Translations under genes and position numbers: made by a program
Assembly (NCBI GenBank): GCA_008360955.1
Contig: LUCM01009096.1
Location: 658,736-722,735, forward strand
Length of the DNA: 64,000 bases
Source of the DNA: Fasciolopsis buskii
Lineage: Eukaryota > Platyhelminthes > Trematoda > Plagiorchiida > Fasciolidae
Direction: 5' to 3'
Part shown: piece after piece, positions 23,901 to 33,375 of the stretch
Position numbering within the stretch: the first letter of the stretch is position 1
How the letters are laid out: every line of letters starts with the position of its first letter
The notes under the pieces: model-generated
Databases searched by the model: none
What the model saw: only the letters and a program-made list of their open reading frames with translations
What the model was told of the DNA's origin: nothing

Positions 23901-24849
23901 AACTACACTTTGGATACAATACTGATTTGAAAACGTGTATCATCGGCTAAACACGAATGAAATTCATCAGTTAATATTACAATAGTACAGGTTAACCTAG
24001 TTTTCTATTGTTTTTATTTTACCCTCTGTATACTGTCGGTTAAAAGTGCCCTATCACATGTGCACGGCATGCTCTATTTGTTTCTGTAGGTTGGCTGGTC
24101 ATCCCGTACGAGAGAACTAAGGGTTTTTTGTGTCCGTTTAACAACGTGTCCGTAAGATCTTGTTCGATGCACTTTGGTATCGTCCAACCATCATTCCACT
24201 AGGGTCATTTGTCCAATCGCAGATTGATCTTCCGCAAAATCTTGAAATATAGTAACAAAGTTTTCCGGAGGAAGCGAAACAGGCCGACCTTGGGTTTACC
24301 GTAGGTAATCTATTACGATGCTGATTTGCTTCGTGTCTCTGATCTTCATGGTGATGTTTCTAAGTTTTTGAGTTTCGATAAATTCTTTATGGCGATAAGG
24401 CGTTTGGGTCGCAGGCCTTTCATGAATAGCTGAATTATCACCAACTTACTGACGTTATCACCTCGGTTGATATTGGAATTTTTGAAACCTAAACGCCACT
24501 CTTAACTATTGGAGTATGATGAGAACATTCTTCATCTTTTGCTAGCATTTTATATTATTACGAAGTCCATATGTCGCTCAGAATATTGAATTTTGTTATC
24601 GGAAATGCTGTGCTGATATCTCTATATGTATCTACAAACTATCAAACTCACCTGAAGAAGAGCATGGTTTCAATGCGGTAATATCGAAGTAAAATTATAC
24701 GGAGAACAAGTACAAGTGAGGAGATGGTAAACAGCGTGTTTTCTCTGTCCGTATTTTGATGCTTTTCACTGATTTCGCAAGATGAGTTCTGCAAGCAGGT
24801 CGCACAGTAATTGAACCACCAACTCCGGTTCTGACCCATACCTTAGCAA
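20917..24849. other. T-rich non-coding stretch
   Basis: The plus strand becomes clearly T-rich from about 20.95 kb. No exon was recognised. The open frames at 21630-21869, 22526-22798 and 22937-23170 (+) lack family resemblance. By composition it resembles the DDX11 introns further right, so it may be DDX11 5' intronic DNA. Confidence 0.4.
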
Positions 24850-26950
24850 CTCCAAACAGCGACCATCCTCATCTTTTGGGCTCCAACAAGGAAAGCTGGA
24901 AGCACCAACCGATGCCGTACCTGAAGTCAACTTATTCATACTCCCACGCCAAGTCGTAGCCTTACCGCCGCGTCGTTTCTTTCAGTGTTGTTCAACACGT
25001 GGAAAAGAGCACGAAGAGGTAGGCGGTGGGTAGGGATACGTACTACGTGTCCAAGCCACCGAAGACGGTCCAGAGTGATTGCCTCCATCAAAGAATGACT
25101 GTCTATATCTAAAATATCGCTACACACTTCGTGTTTGCTCATCCGATGTTTACACCAATGTTTCGGAGACTTCTGTTGTCAAATACAGAAAGTCGCTGGG
25201 AGAGGTTAAGTCCCGCAACTGTGAAGAAAAGCACGACGAACTGTGGGATTGTGCACCCTTTCCTTGAGGGACTGCTGGATTTCATGGTGTGATATAACCT
25301 TTTCTCCAGCACCTTCATCGAGTGTACTCAGATCCCCAAAGCACTTAGTTATTGCTTTCGTCCAACGGTGCGCAATAAAGATTTTGTGTAAGCACAGGCT
25401 CCTTTGAAGATTCAAAGCACATCCGGCGCCTGGGTATGGCAGTTACCAAGCGGTCCAGCGCCTGTTGAATTGCCCTTACAGTGTTGATCAACAAAGCCAT
25501 ATCGTAGGTTTAATTTAAGTCGAAGATTCTGTTCCCTGAGACAAGTTCAACTGAGTCGTCTGGTGGACCAGGTAAAACGTTCTGCAGAAAATCCACTGGC
25601 AAATTCTACAAACCATTGGTGAATATAAGGTGAGGGCAGTACAAACTGGCCAAAAACTTAAACTTTTTGGGAGCCGAGACATACTTTCTGGTAAACTCTT
25701 CCAACACTGACAATGTTGAAGTGTTGATCTATCAGTTTAGTCGAAGGTTGCCCATTTGCCTCGGATAGTAATGGGCGACGGAGTTTAAAAAATATAACGG
25801 TGCTCCAATGGATGCCAAGGGATGACGATTATCGGTACTCCCACGACCCGATCGAAGACCAGCCTACCTCTGGCGAGTTTGCTCTTCACGCGTGTTATCC
25901 AACCAGCGAAGCCTGACGGAAGTTAACAGCTTCGATTCTAACGAGATTAGGCTGGTATGCTTGTGATTAGTGCATGCACTATGCAAGCTTTTTTTAGACA
26001 TGTGGACAGTGATCGATACCTCTTCTCACGAGTTGGAAACGGCTCGGAGTATCAAACCTCAGGAACTAAATCTCAAGTTCCTTGGTAAGCAGTATTCTCT
26101 GATCTTTAAACAGAACTGGCGCTTTATAGCGTCCCAAAGGCTAGAAATCCTTGTGAATTTCAGTTTCAGAAGTTGAGTCTATCGAGAACTACCAGTAGAC
26201 TTATGCCGACGGCCAGTTTAATCGCGTGAACTTGTGTGGCTCTATACTACCAAAAGTTTCAAGTTCAAGGTTGCTGGTCCCCACCTGTGTAATGGACCCT
26301 ACTAGCTATGAAGTATACCCTCACACTATACTGATGCTTCAAACATGTCATGAAAAAATTGTGCTTGAATTTGCATATGGGTCACCGTTGTCGATTACGA
26401 ATTGGTGAGCATCAACTTCGCGGATTGTTTTGTTCACACCTGGAATCCTCTCACCGGTAGTCCGGATGAGGTAAAATAGGTTGTGGTAGTTTTTCATAGT
26501 GGGCGGAAGTTACATCTCTGGTCCTCGTTGAGACTGTTAGATTTCGCTACCCTTATATATACTTGCGCTAGTTTCACTCCTGCTTACTAGCCGTGTTTCA
26601 TTGTTTATCTTAAGAAGACATAGAGACTCAACAGAAACCCAGAATATCACGACAAGATCGGTCAGACCACAATTTGCAAGGTGGCAGTCTGAATATGCCA
26701 CTAAGGATGAGGTGACAAACAAATTGCGTTTATCGGGGCAACGGCATTTTACTTTCCACGAACCCTTAAATCTCATTGCGCATAGCCGACTGTCGACTGG
26801 GATCCAGCCAGGTAGTGCAACTTCAACCCTGTCACTTGGAGCCAAACCAGTAAGATCGAAAACCTCAGGCTCAGCTTCCCTAAAAGGGCACAGGCGAATC
26901 TACATCGAAGGAGATGTTAGTCGTATGGTAAAGCTAGGGTCTTTAATTCG
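24850..26950 (-). mobile_element. RTE-like LINE, antisense, heavily degraded
   Basis: Minus-strand remnants lie in the expected 5' to 3' order. An apurinic-type endonuclease piece with GWIPVDSRLCAMRFKG and KRNLFVTS lies at about 26680-26830. An RT piece with LLINTVRAIQQALDRLVTA lies at about 25435-25495. The C-terminal LDRLRWLGHVVRIPTHRLPL is at about 25010-25075, with a tail block at about 24850-24960. Stops and shifts are frequent and large parts are lost. This is the only fragment in the window that keeps part of the endonuclease domain. Confidence 0.7.
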
Positions 26951-29742
26951 AGTCTCTTCGATAAAGCGCATATCGTTGACTAGGACCTATGGTATATGTG
27001 CTAAACAGGCTTGTTGTTGTTGTCTCGCACGCATTTGGGTTCGTACTTAAGATGTGAGGCGTCCTAACGATGAGCAGGATCATCTGGCGGAAACAAGTCC
27101 GATAGTGCTAATCATCGGAGGAAGCAAAGCAAACGGCACAGGCGCTACCGCTAGTTCCCGATGAGTATGGAAATATTTACTGGCAAAGGCGGTAACGTGA
27201 GTCTTTGGAGGGCCGAACAGTTATGTACATTGGGATACCATTTTCATGTCTACGTGAAGAATTTGAATCTATCGTTGTAAAATAGTGCGCTTTCATTGAG
27301 TTTTACGTTATTAGCTTGTATGCCGGCCGACCGCTTAGTCCAAAGTGACCCTGTTTATTCTAGAGTGCACCACGTGCACACGTGCCCCCAACACTCGCTA
27401 CTTTTCCGCAGCTTGTTTATTCAACCCAGCCTCACCCCGTTCACGTGGTGGTCAAGTGCATTAAGCATCTGTTACCCCCAAAAGATCAGAGGTTCAAATA
27501 CAGGATCTGCCGATCATTTTGGTGGTAGACAACAACTCGGTGTCGCCCTGCTGGTTACCACACCTGACCTAATGAGACCCTATAAGACTCACATTTTGTA
27601 ACGGAAAAAAGGGAAGAAGACGTCTGTTCTGCCTCGGCCGCAAATCCTCTATGGATTCTATCTAGCGACCTCTATCTGTAGTCGAGAAGACAAAATCCAA
27701 TCGGTTATATTGGTCTTCTATGCTCAACACCCGCTGACCGATTCTTCTACGGGCTGATTTCGCCCTCCGTTATTCGTTGACTTTTTCACGCTATCGATTG
27801 ACGTAATCGGTGCGATGTTACCGCAAATGTGTTGATCATTGACCGGGGTAATGGATAATCCGAATCAAAATCCATTACCCTAACAGTTCCATCCTACTCC
27901 AAATTTCACGGTCATGTCTGCCAACCCCATACATCACCATGGAGTAGGCTCTAGCGGTTAATGAGCTTGCTCCTTCCGCTGCACGCATGCATGAAACACG
28001 TTATAAAAGACTAATTTGGGCATCCGTTCCGTTATCCATGGCGTGGTGAGGTGACGGAAACATGCGACTCCATCCTAACTCCCCACTGAGATTATTTTTC
28101 GGACGGCAAGTCATCTGTTCATAAATATGCCTCCAAATGTTTTTTTTACGCGACTAATCTCTGTCATTTCGAGATTGAGCTCAGAAGAAGAGCGAAACCG
28201 GAGAATGAACGTGGGGAATTATTATTTCAAAGCTAAGCATTGTTGCGTGTTTAGCTGACATTTGGTGCGCCTCACGGATGAATGAACAATACTCCCACTT
28301 ATTCGGATGTCAGTCAACACAGGGATTATAAGATATTAAGACAATGCCGTCTCAAGTTCACTCGATTTCTGTGATTACTGATGTTTAATTTGTCAGAAGT
28401 CTTATTCAGCCATAAATGATCGTGATTGCCAGAGATGTCATATGTAATGTGAACCATTTGTAATACCTAGTTCTAAAATTTGGTGTTTAGTTTTCCCATC
28501 TTATCTTACAGTTTCTCCTGTGGACCTGATTTTTCTGAACTCAATTTGGAGTCGCTATGGTCGGTTTTCCCAGAAAGCTTCCAGAGTGATCGGATTGGCA
28601 TGCCACCCAGTCGCGTCGCTTCAGTCATCACTGAAATCCGTACTTGTCTTTGATACTTTTCTTACGTTCGCAGTTGCTTCTTACCAAGTGGTTCGGATAC
28701 CAGACAAAGTAGTATCGTAAAATCAAGCAGTTTGTTTAGCCTCTGCCTCTGGGGCAGTTGTTCCGTTTGTATAATTTTCGACAGACGCCTTATCATCTCT
28801 TGGACTTATCTTTGTTCGAGCATTGATTTATTCGCGGTGCAACCCGAACTGAACTGCACTGGGATCGTCTGGCAGTGCTCACACAAATTTGGCAGGAAGT
28901 AGTTGCTCGCAAAAACAAGTGCCAAAATTTTATCTAAATGGAGTCAGGTGTTCGTGTTATGAAATGCGCAGCTATAAATTACGCATCGTTTATCTCTGCG
29001 ACTCTCATAATATCTTTACAGAAAAACATGGACAGTTATTGGCAGTGGCGATCAATAGCGTTCACGTTAAATGCTAATAGACCCGTGAATTCAAAGCATT
29101 AGATGTTAGGTGATTCATTGGCAACTCTTAGTAATCACAGTCAGATTACAAAGAAGTTTACTATGATAGAGGCTACATGCGCACATAATTTCGACCGGGA
29201 ACCAGTGGTCTTATGCCGTTCAACCTAGCCTCGGAACTCAGCTAGTAAATAATGTGGTGCAAATGCAAGAGTCCCTTTCGTGCGTGACTTCGAATCCTGT
29301 CGAAGTTAGCGATTTTTCACATTTCGATCTGGCAGCAAATAATATTGCCTCCGAACTAGTCCGTTAGCCGAAAATGCTGCGTGATATCACGTGAACTTAG
29401 CCGGTGTTTATCGTCCAATTCGCCGTAGTCGCTCGACAGTGTGGATCCAGCTGTCTTTTGCATTTGCTTTTGCGGATCGCTATTTGAAAAATCTATTTTC
29501 CTTCAACATTAAATAACTTTCGCGCTAATGACGTTTGGAAAGCAAATATTTCATACCTGCAACCACTCAAAACTTCCGCTGGAATGCAACACAAATGTTT
29601 ATAAAAATAACTTGAAGAAGAAAACGCTGGAAATTTCTTTCTGATTCTCCTTCTTCCACGGAGTTTGACTCAGCTCTTTTGGTGATTGTATACTGACGAT
29701 CAGTTCTTACTGTTTTCAATGATTACATTATCTCATGTTCAG
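26951..29742. other. Non-coding stretch with SINE-like pieces
   Basis: Besides the repeat at 27440-27565, a B-box-like ACTTCGAATCCTG occurs near 29290 and a tRNA-like CTAGCGGTTAATGAGC near 27955. A strong acceptor-like TTTTCCCATCTTATCTTACAG ends at 28511, but no following frame resembles DDX11. The DDX11 exon that should precede 29743 was not recognised. Confidence 0.4.
27440..27565 (+). repeat. SINE-like dispersed repeat, copy 2
   Basis: Contains an A-box-like TGGTCAAGTGCATTAAGC and, about 35 bases later, a B-box-like AGAGGTTCAAATACAGG. The tail CCCTGCTGGTTACCACACC is shared with 361-454. This layout fits a tRNA-derived SINE. Confidence 0.45.
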
Positions 29743-29882
29743 GCGGCGTCGTGGTATTCCTCCCGTCTTACGATTATCAAAACCAACTCTGCTCCCGTTG
29801 GGAATCAACTGGACTGTGGGATCAGCTTTCTCGATCGAAGCGAGTATTTCGTGAACCTCGAAGTTCAGGCAGTCTCTTGGAG
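29743..29882 (+). CDS. DDX11: DDX11/ChlR1-type DNA helicase, first visible exon
   Basis: Plus-strand exon after acceptor CTCATGTTCAG, starting with two bases that complete a Gly codon, then GVVVFLPSYDYQNQ. It corresponds to the GGVV.F.PSY.Y block at the start of helicase domain 2 in DDX11 and related XPD-family helicases (motif IV region). The rest, ending REPRSSGSLLE, fits the spacing to motif V. The donor after GAG is GTTTGT, which is weaker than the GTAAGT seen elsewhere in the window. These are 5'-3' DNA helicases with an Fe-S domain that act in sister chromatid cohesion and genome stability. Exons for the N-terminal two thirds (Walker A, Fe-S, DEAH) are not identified here. Confidence 0.85.
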
Positions 29883-31570
29883 GTTTGTTATTTTCTTGTT
29901 CGAAAATGTTCATTTAAATGTATGCCTTATGCACGAGATAAACTCAGATTTTCCATCTATTCTTCCGTTGCTATGCCCCTATGTATGGCCAATAGGTAGA
30001 TTATTGGTTCGTACCAACACCAAGTTCTCTTTCATTCTCGCAAACCCACATGTAGTAGAGTCTCAAAAAATCTACTTGCACTAAAAGACACTTTGGCAGT
30101 ACGTCATTTTATCAAGGTACGCATTTATCACTATCTCCTACCTGTTTGTTGTCATTTGTTAACCATGACATCTGCTTGTCATTCTCTTTTTTAACAATCC
30201 CATCGTTAAGATGTATTCTGCCCCTGGATTGTGTGGGTTATTTTGTCATAGATATTCACATCATGCGAAAAAGCGTTTATGAATGTTTTTAGACCATCAA
30301 TCATCAGCGGTATCATCATCATTATGCAGAATTTCCGTTTAACTAGATTTCATTATTTGACATTTTCCTTTTCAATCACAAACACTATCAAATCCAGTAA
30401 TCGGCCTGGTGACAACTGGAGTTGTGCTATGTAGTTGATGGGTACTCAGCGAGTTTTGTCGACGTTTTTTGAAATAAAACATTTTTTAGTGCTTTTCTAA
30501 TGTTCCGAGGGCCTCCGAAAAGTTTTTCGTGATGAAACGAAGAATCCCGGGTGGTACCCAGAATAGGAAATAGATTTAAATTTTCCGCTTTTTCAAAGTT
30601 TGTGTTGTTCTTCGGCAAATTCTTTCCTTCAACTTATCCGGAGATGGTCGCTTGGTGGTGAATCACGCTTAGTGAAATGAGGGACTGAAATCAGCGACAG
30701 CTAGACAATACTCTTCACTTGCTGCTCATTTCGAGCACTTTCTGTTGGTGATTTTAATCGGTACACTTATTCCTCACTGTCCTCGGCTTTTCAATTTTGC
30801 GACTAGCCAGTCAAATGAAAACTGTCATCTCGAAGCCTCTTGCCGTTAGCTTGGAGCTCTCCAGAGCTGCGCTTTTCTGTCCGTGTGATCTCCCTTATCT
30901 GCTGCTGGATATTTTCTAACTTATAGTAGTGTCACTATTATTTTACTTCATTGATTTATTATACAACATATTTCCAGTGTTGCTGGGTAAGTATGGCAGC
31001 TTTGGAAGGGTTACCGAAAGGTGGTAATGTGGCCAAGGATGGGAGAGGATTAGAACTGGCGACCTTCGTGTCTCTGAATACCTTGGCCTTATGCATGCGA
31101 CAATCACCGACCTGTCCCTCGTTGACTTGTAGAGCTTGATTGATTGTCCTACTCCGTCTCGTAAACGATCCAGATCGTCTGCTATACAGTCATTTGGTAC
31201 GGATGAGCAACCTTGAGGCAGATTGCTTATTACCAGTTCGTACAATTGTTCACCTCGCACTAACACACTCCGCTTTTGATTGCTACTTTGGTAATCGATC
31301 TGAAGGTATGCGTACCCGATGCTCTCTTGTCTAAACATCCACATACTTGTACACTCCGAATTGATTGATATTTCTCACCAGAATCGAATCTGTAGCAACA
31401 GGAGTGTGCATGGAAGCTCTTCGTCGAAGAGTCCACAGAAGAATCACAACTGTGATTCGTTGATAATTCTTTGTCAGTTGGGCTGAGCCAACCTTAGGAA
31501 CGAGGGCAGAATGCCCCAGGATATATATATAAGCAGGAAGTAGTATCTGGATGCGTAAACAAAATTAGCC

Positions 31571-31625
31571 CGGGAGCACACGACCGGTTTCGCGGTTATT
31601 GTCGCTCGTCAGGTATGCGTACCCG
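31571..31625 (-). ncRNA. Hammerhead ribozyme (type I, minimal stem III), array copy 1
   Basis: Minus strand, 5' to 3'. Stem I is GCATAC (31618-31613), pairing over six positions with GTGTGC (31581-31576) including one G-U pair. An outer helix pairs CGGG with CCCG. The core CTGACGA lies at 31612-31606. Stem II GCG/CGC (31605-31592) has an 8-base loop. The core GAAA is at 31591-31588. Stem III is the single A15.1-U16.1 pair around CCGG, so ACCGGT is palindromic. Cleavage is predicted after GTC, between 31582 and 31581. Every conserved core position is present. Such short stem III motifs are known from Penelope elements and retrozymes, where cleavage may need dimers. Confidence 0.85.
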
Positions 31626-31877
31626 ATGCTCTCTTGTCTAAACATCCACATACTTGTACACTCCGAATTGATTGATATTTCTCACCAGAATCGAATCTGT
31701 AGCAACAGGAGTGTGCATGGAAGCTCTTCGTCGAAGAGTCCACAGAAGAATCACAACTGTGATTCGTTGATAATTCTTTGTCAGTTGGGCTGAGCCAACC
31801 TTAGGAACGAGGGCAGAATGCCCCAGGATATATATATAAGCAGGAAGTAGTATCTGGATGCGTAAACAAAATTAGCC

Positions 31878-31932
31878 CGGGAGCACACGACCGGTTTCGC
31901 GGTTATTGTCGCTCGTCAGGTATGCGTACCCG
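31878..31932 (-). ncRNA. Hammerhead ribozyme, array copy 2
   Basis: Exact repeat of the motif at 31571-31625, shifted by 307 bp; predicted cleavage between 31889 and 31888. Confidence 0.85.
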
Positions 31933-32184
31933 ATGCTCTCTTGTCTAAACATCCACATACTTGTACACTCCGAATTGATTGATATTTCTCACCAGAATCG
32001 AATCTGTAGCAACAGGAGTGTGCATGGAAGCTCTTCGTCGAAGAGTCCACAGAAGAATCACAACTGTGATTCGTTGATAATTCTTTGTCAGTTGGGCTGA
32101 GCCAACCTTAGGAACGAGGGCAGAATGCCCCAGGATATATATATAAGCAGGAAGTAGTATCTGGATGCGTAAACAAAATTAGCC

Positions 32185-32239
32185 CGGGAGCACACGACCG
32201 GTTTCGCGGTTATTGTCGCTCGTCAGGTATGCGTACCCG
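32185..32239 (-). ncRNA. Hammerhead ribozyme, array copy 3
   Basis: Exact repeat of the motif shifted by two periods; predicted cleavage between 32196 and 32195. Confidence 0.85.
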
Positions 32240-32491
32240 ATGCTCTCTTGTCTAAACATCCACATACTTGTACACTCCGAATTGATTGATATTTCTCACC
32301 AGAATCGAATCTGTAGCAACAGGAGTGTGCATGGAAGCTCTTCGTCGAAGAGTCCACAGAAGAATCACAACTGTGATTCGTTGATAATTCTTTGTCAGTT
32401 GGGCTGAGCCAACCTTAGGAACGAGGGCAGAATGCCCCAGGATATATATATAAGCAGGAAGTAGTATCTGGATGCGTAAACAAAATTAGCC

Positions 32492-32546
32492 CGGGAGCAC
32501 ACGACCGGTTTCGCGGTTATTGTCGCTCGTCAGGTATGCGTACCCG
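32492..32546 (-). ncRNA. Hammerhead ribozyme, array copy 4
   Basis: Exact repeat of the motif shifted by three periods; predicted cleavage between 32503 and 32502. Confidence 0.85.
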
Positions 32547-32798
32547 ATGCTCTCTTGTCTAAACATCCACATACTTGTACACTCCGAATTGATTGATATT
32601 TCTCACCAGAATCGAATCTGTAGCAACAGGAGTGTGCATGGAAGCTCTTCGTCGAAGAGTCCACAGAAGAATCACAACTGTGATTCGTTGATAATTCTTT
32701 GTCAGTTGGGCTGAGCCAACCTTAGGAACGAGGGCAGAATGCCCCAGGATATATATATAAGCAGGAAGTAGTATCTGGATGCGTAAACAAAATTAGCC

Positions 32799-32853
32799 CG
32801 GGAGCACACGACCGGTTTCGCGGTTATTGTCGCTCGTCAGGTATGCGTACCCG
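32799..32853 (-). ncRNA. Hammerhead ribozyme, array copy 5
   Basis: Exact repeat of the motif shifted by four periods; predicted cleavage between 32810 and 32809. Confidence 0.85.
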
Positions 32854-33105
32854 ATGCTCTCTTGTCTAAACATCCACATACTTGTACACTCCGAATTGAT
32901 TGATATTTCTCACCAGAATCGAATCTGTAGCAACAGGAGTGTGCATGGAAGCTCTTCGTCGAAGAGTCCACAGAAGAATCACAACTGTGATTCGTTGATA
33001 ATTCTTTGTCAGTTGGGCTGAGCCAACCTTAGGAACGAGGGCAGAATGCCCCAGGATATATATATAAGCAGGAAGTAGTATCTGGATGCGTAAACAAAAT
33101 TAGCC

Positions 33106-33160
33106 CGGGAGCACACGACCGGTTTCGCGGTTATTGTCGCTCGTCAGGTATGCGTACCCG
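33106..33160 (-). ncRNA. Hammerhead ribozyme, array copy 6
   Basis: Exact repeat of the motif shifted by five periods; predicted cleavage between 33117 and 33116. The array breaks off 73 bp further right. Confidence 0.85.
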
Positions 33161-33234
33161 ATGCTCTCTTGTCTAAACATCCACATACTTGTACACTCCG
33201 AATTGATTGATATTTCTCACCAGAATCGAATCTN

Positions 33235-33242
33235 GATCTGAA

Positions 33243-33282
<40 letters not shown>

Positions 33283-33375
33283 CCAACTTCGCCTCTGTCA
33301 GAATAATGTTCGGGTCTGGGACAGCCATGTTCTGTAGCAGCATTTTGCACTTTGAAGTTGCAACGCACATCCCAG
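33235..33375 (-). mobile_element. LINE reverse transcriptase fragment next to a TA tract
   Basis: Minus-strand reading gives SKCKMLLQNMAVPDPNIIL, matching the SKCK.LLQ.W segment of the other RTE-like copies here, but only about 30 residues remain. It runs into a TA tract at 33246-33280, followed by the N and the hammerhead array. Confidence 0.6.
33246..33280. repeat. TA microsatellite
   Basis: Run of about 17 TA units between the LINE fragment and the array end. Confidence 0.9.

Larger units (their letters stand above)
31305..33233 (-). repeat. Tandem array of 307-bp hammerhead-ribozyme units (six full units plus 87 bp)
   Basis: Unit starts repeat at 31305, 31612, 31919, 32226, 32533, 32840 and 33147, an exact 307-bp period. 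The copies I compared are identical. The last copy stops after 87 bp at an N (33234). Each complete unit carries a TATATATATA tract and, on the minus strand, a full type I hammerhead motif. The unit is homologous to the terminal repeats of the Penelope-like element at 3.1-6.5 kb. A 64-codon frame repeated in each unit is a by-product and has no family resemblance. The array lies antisense within a DDX11 intron. It fits a retrozyme-like or Penelope terminal-repeat array. Confidence 0.9.

Noticed and set aside
28512..28654. Possible DDX11 exon beginning FSCGPDF after a strong acceptor
   Set aside because: Only the first four residues resemble the expected block; the rest does not match, and no suitable donor or phase link to 29743 is visible.
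31599..33021. A 64-codon open frame repeated five times
   Set aside because: It is created by the repetition of the 307-bp unit, matches no known protein, and overlaps the ribozyme region. The non-coding RNA explanation is stronger.
31305..33233. CRISPR array
   Set aside because: The repeats are contiguous 307-bp units without unique spacers, in a eukaryotic intron.
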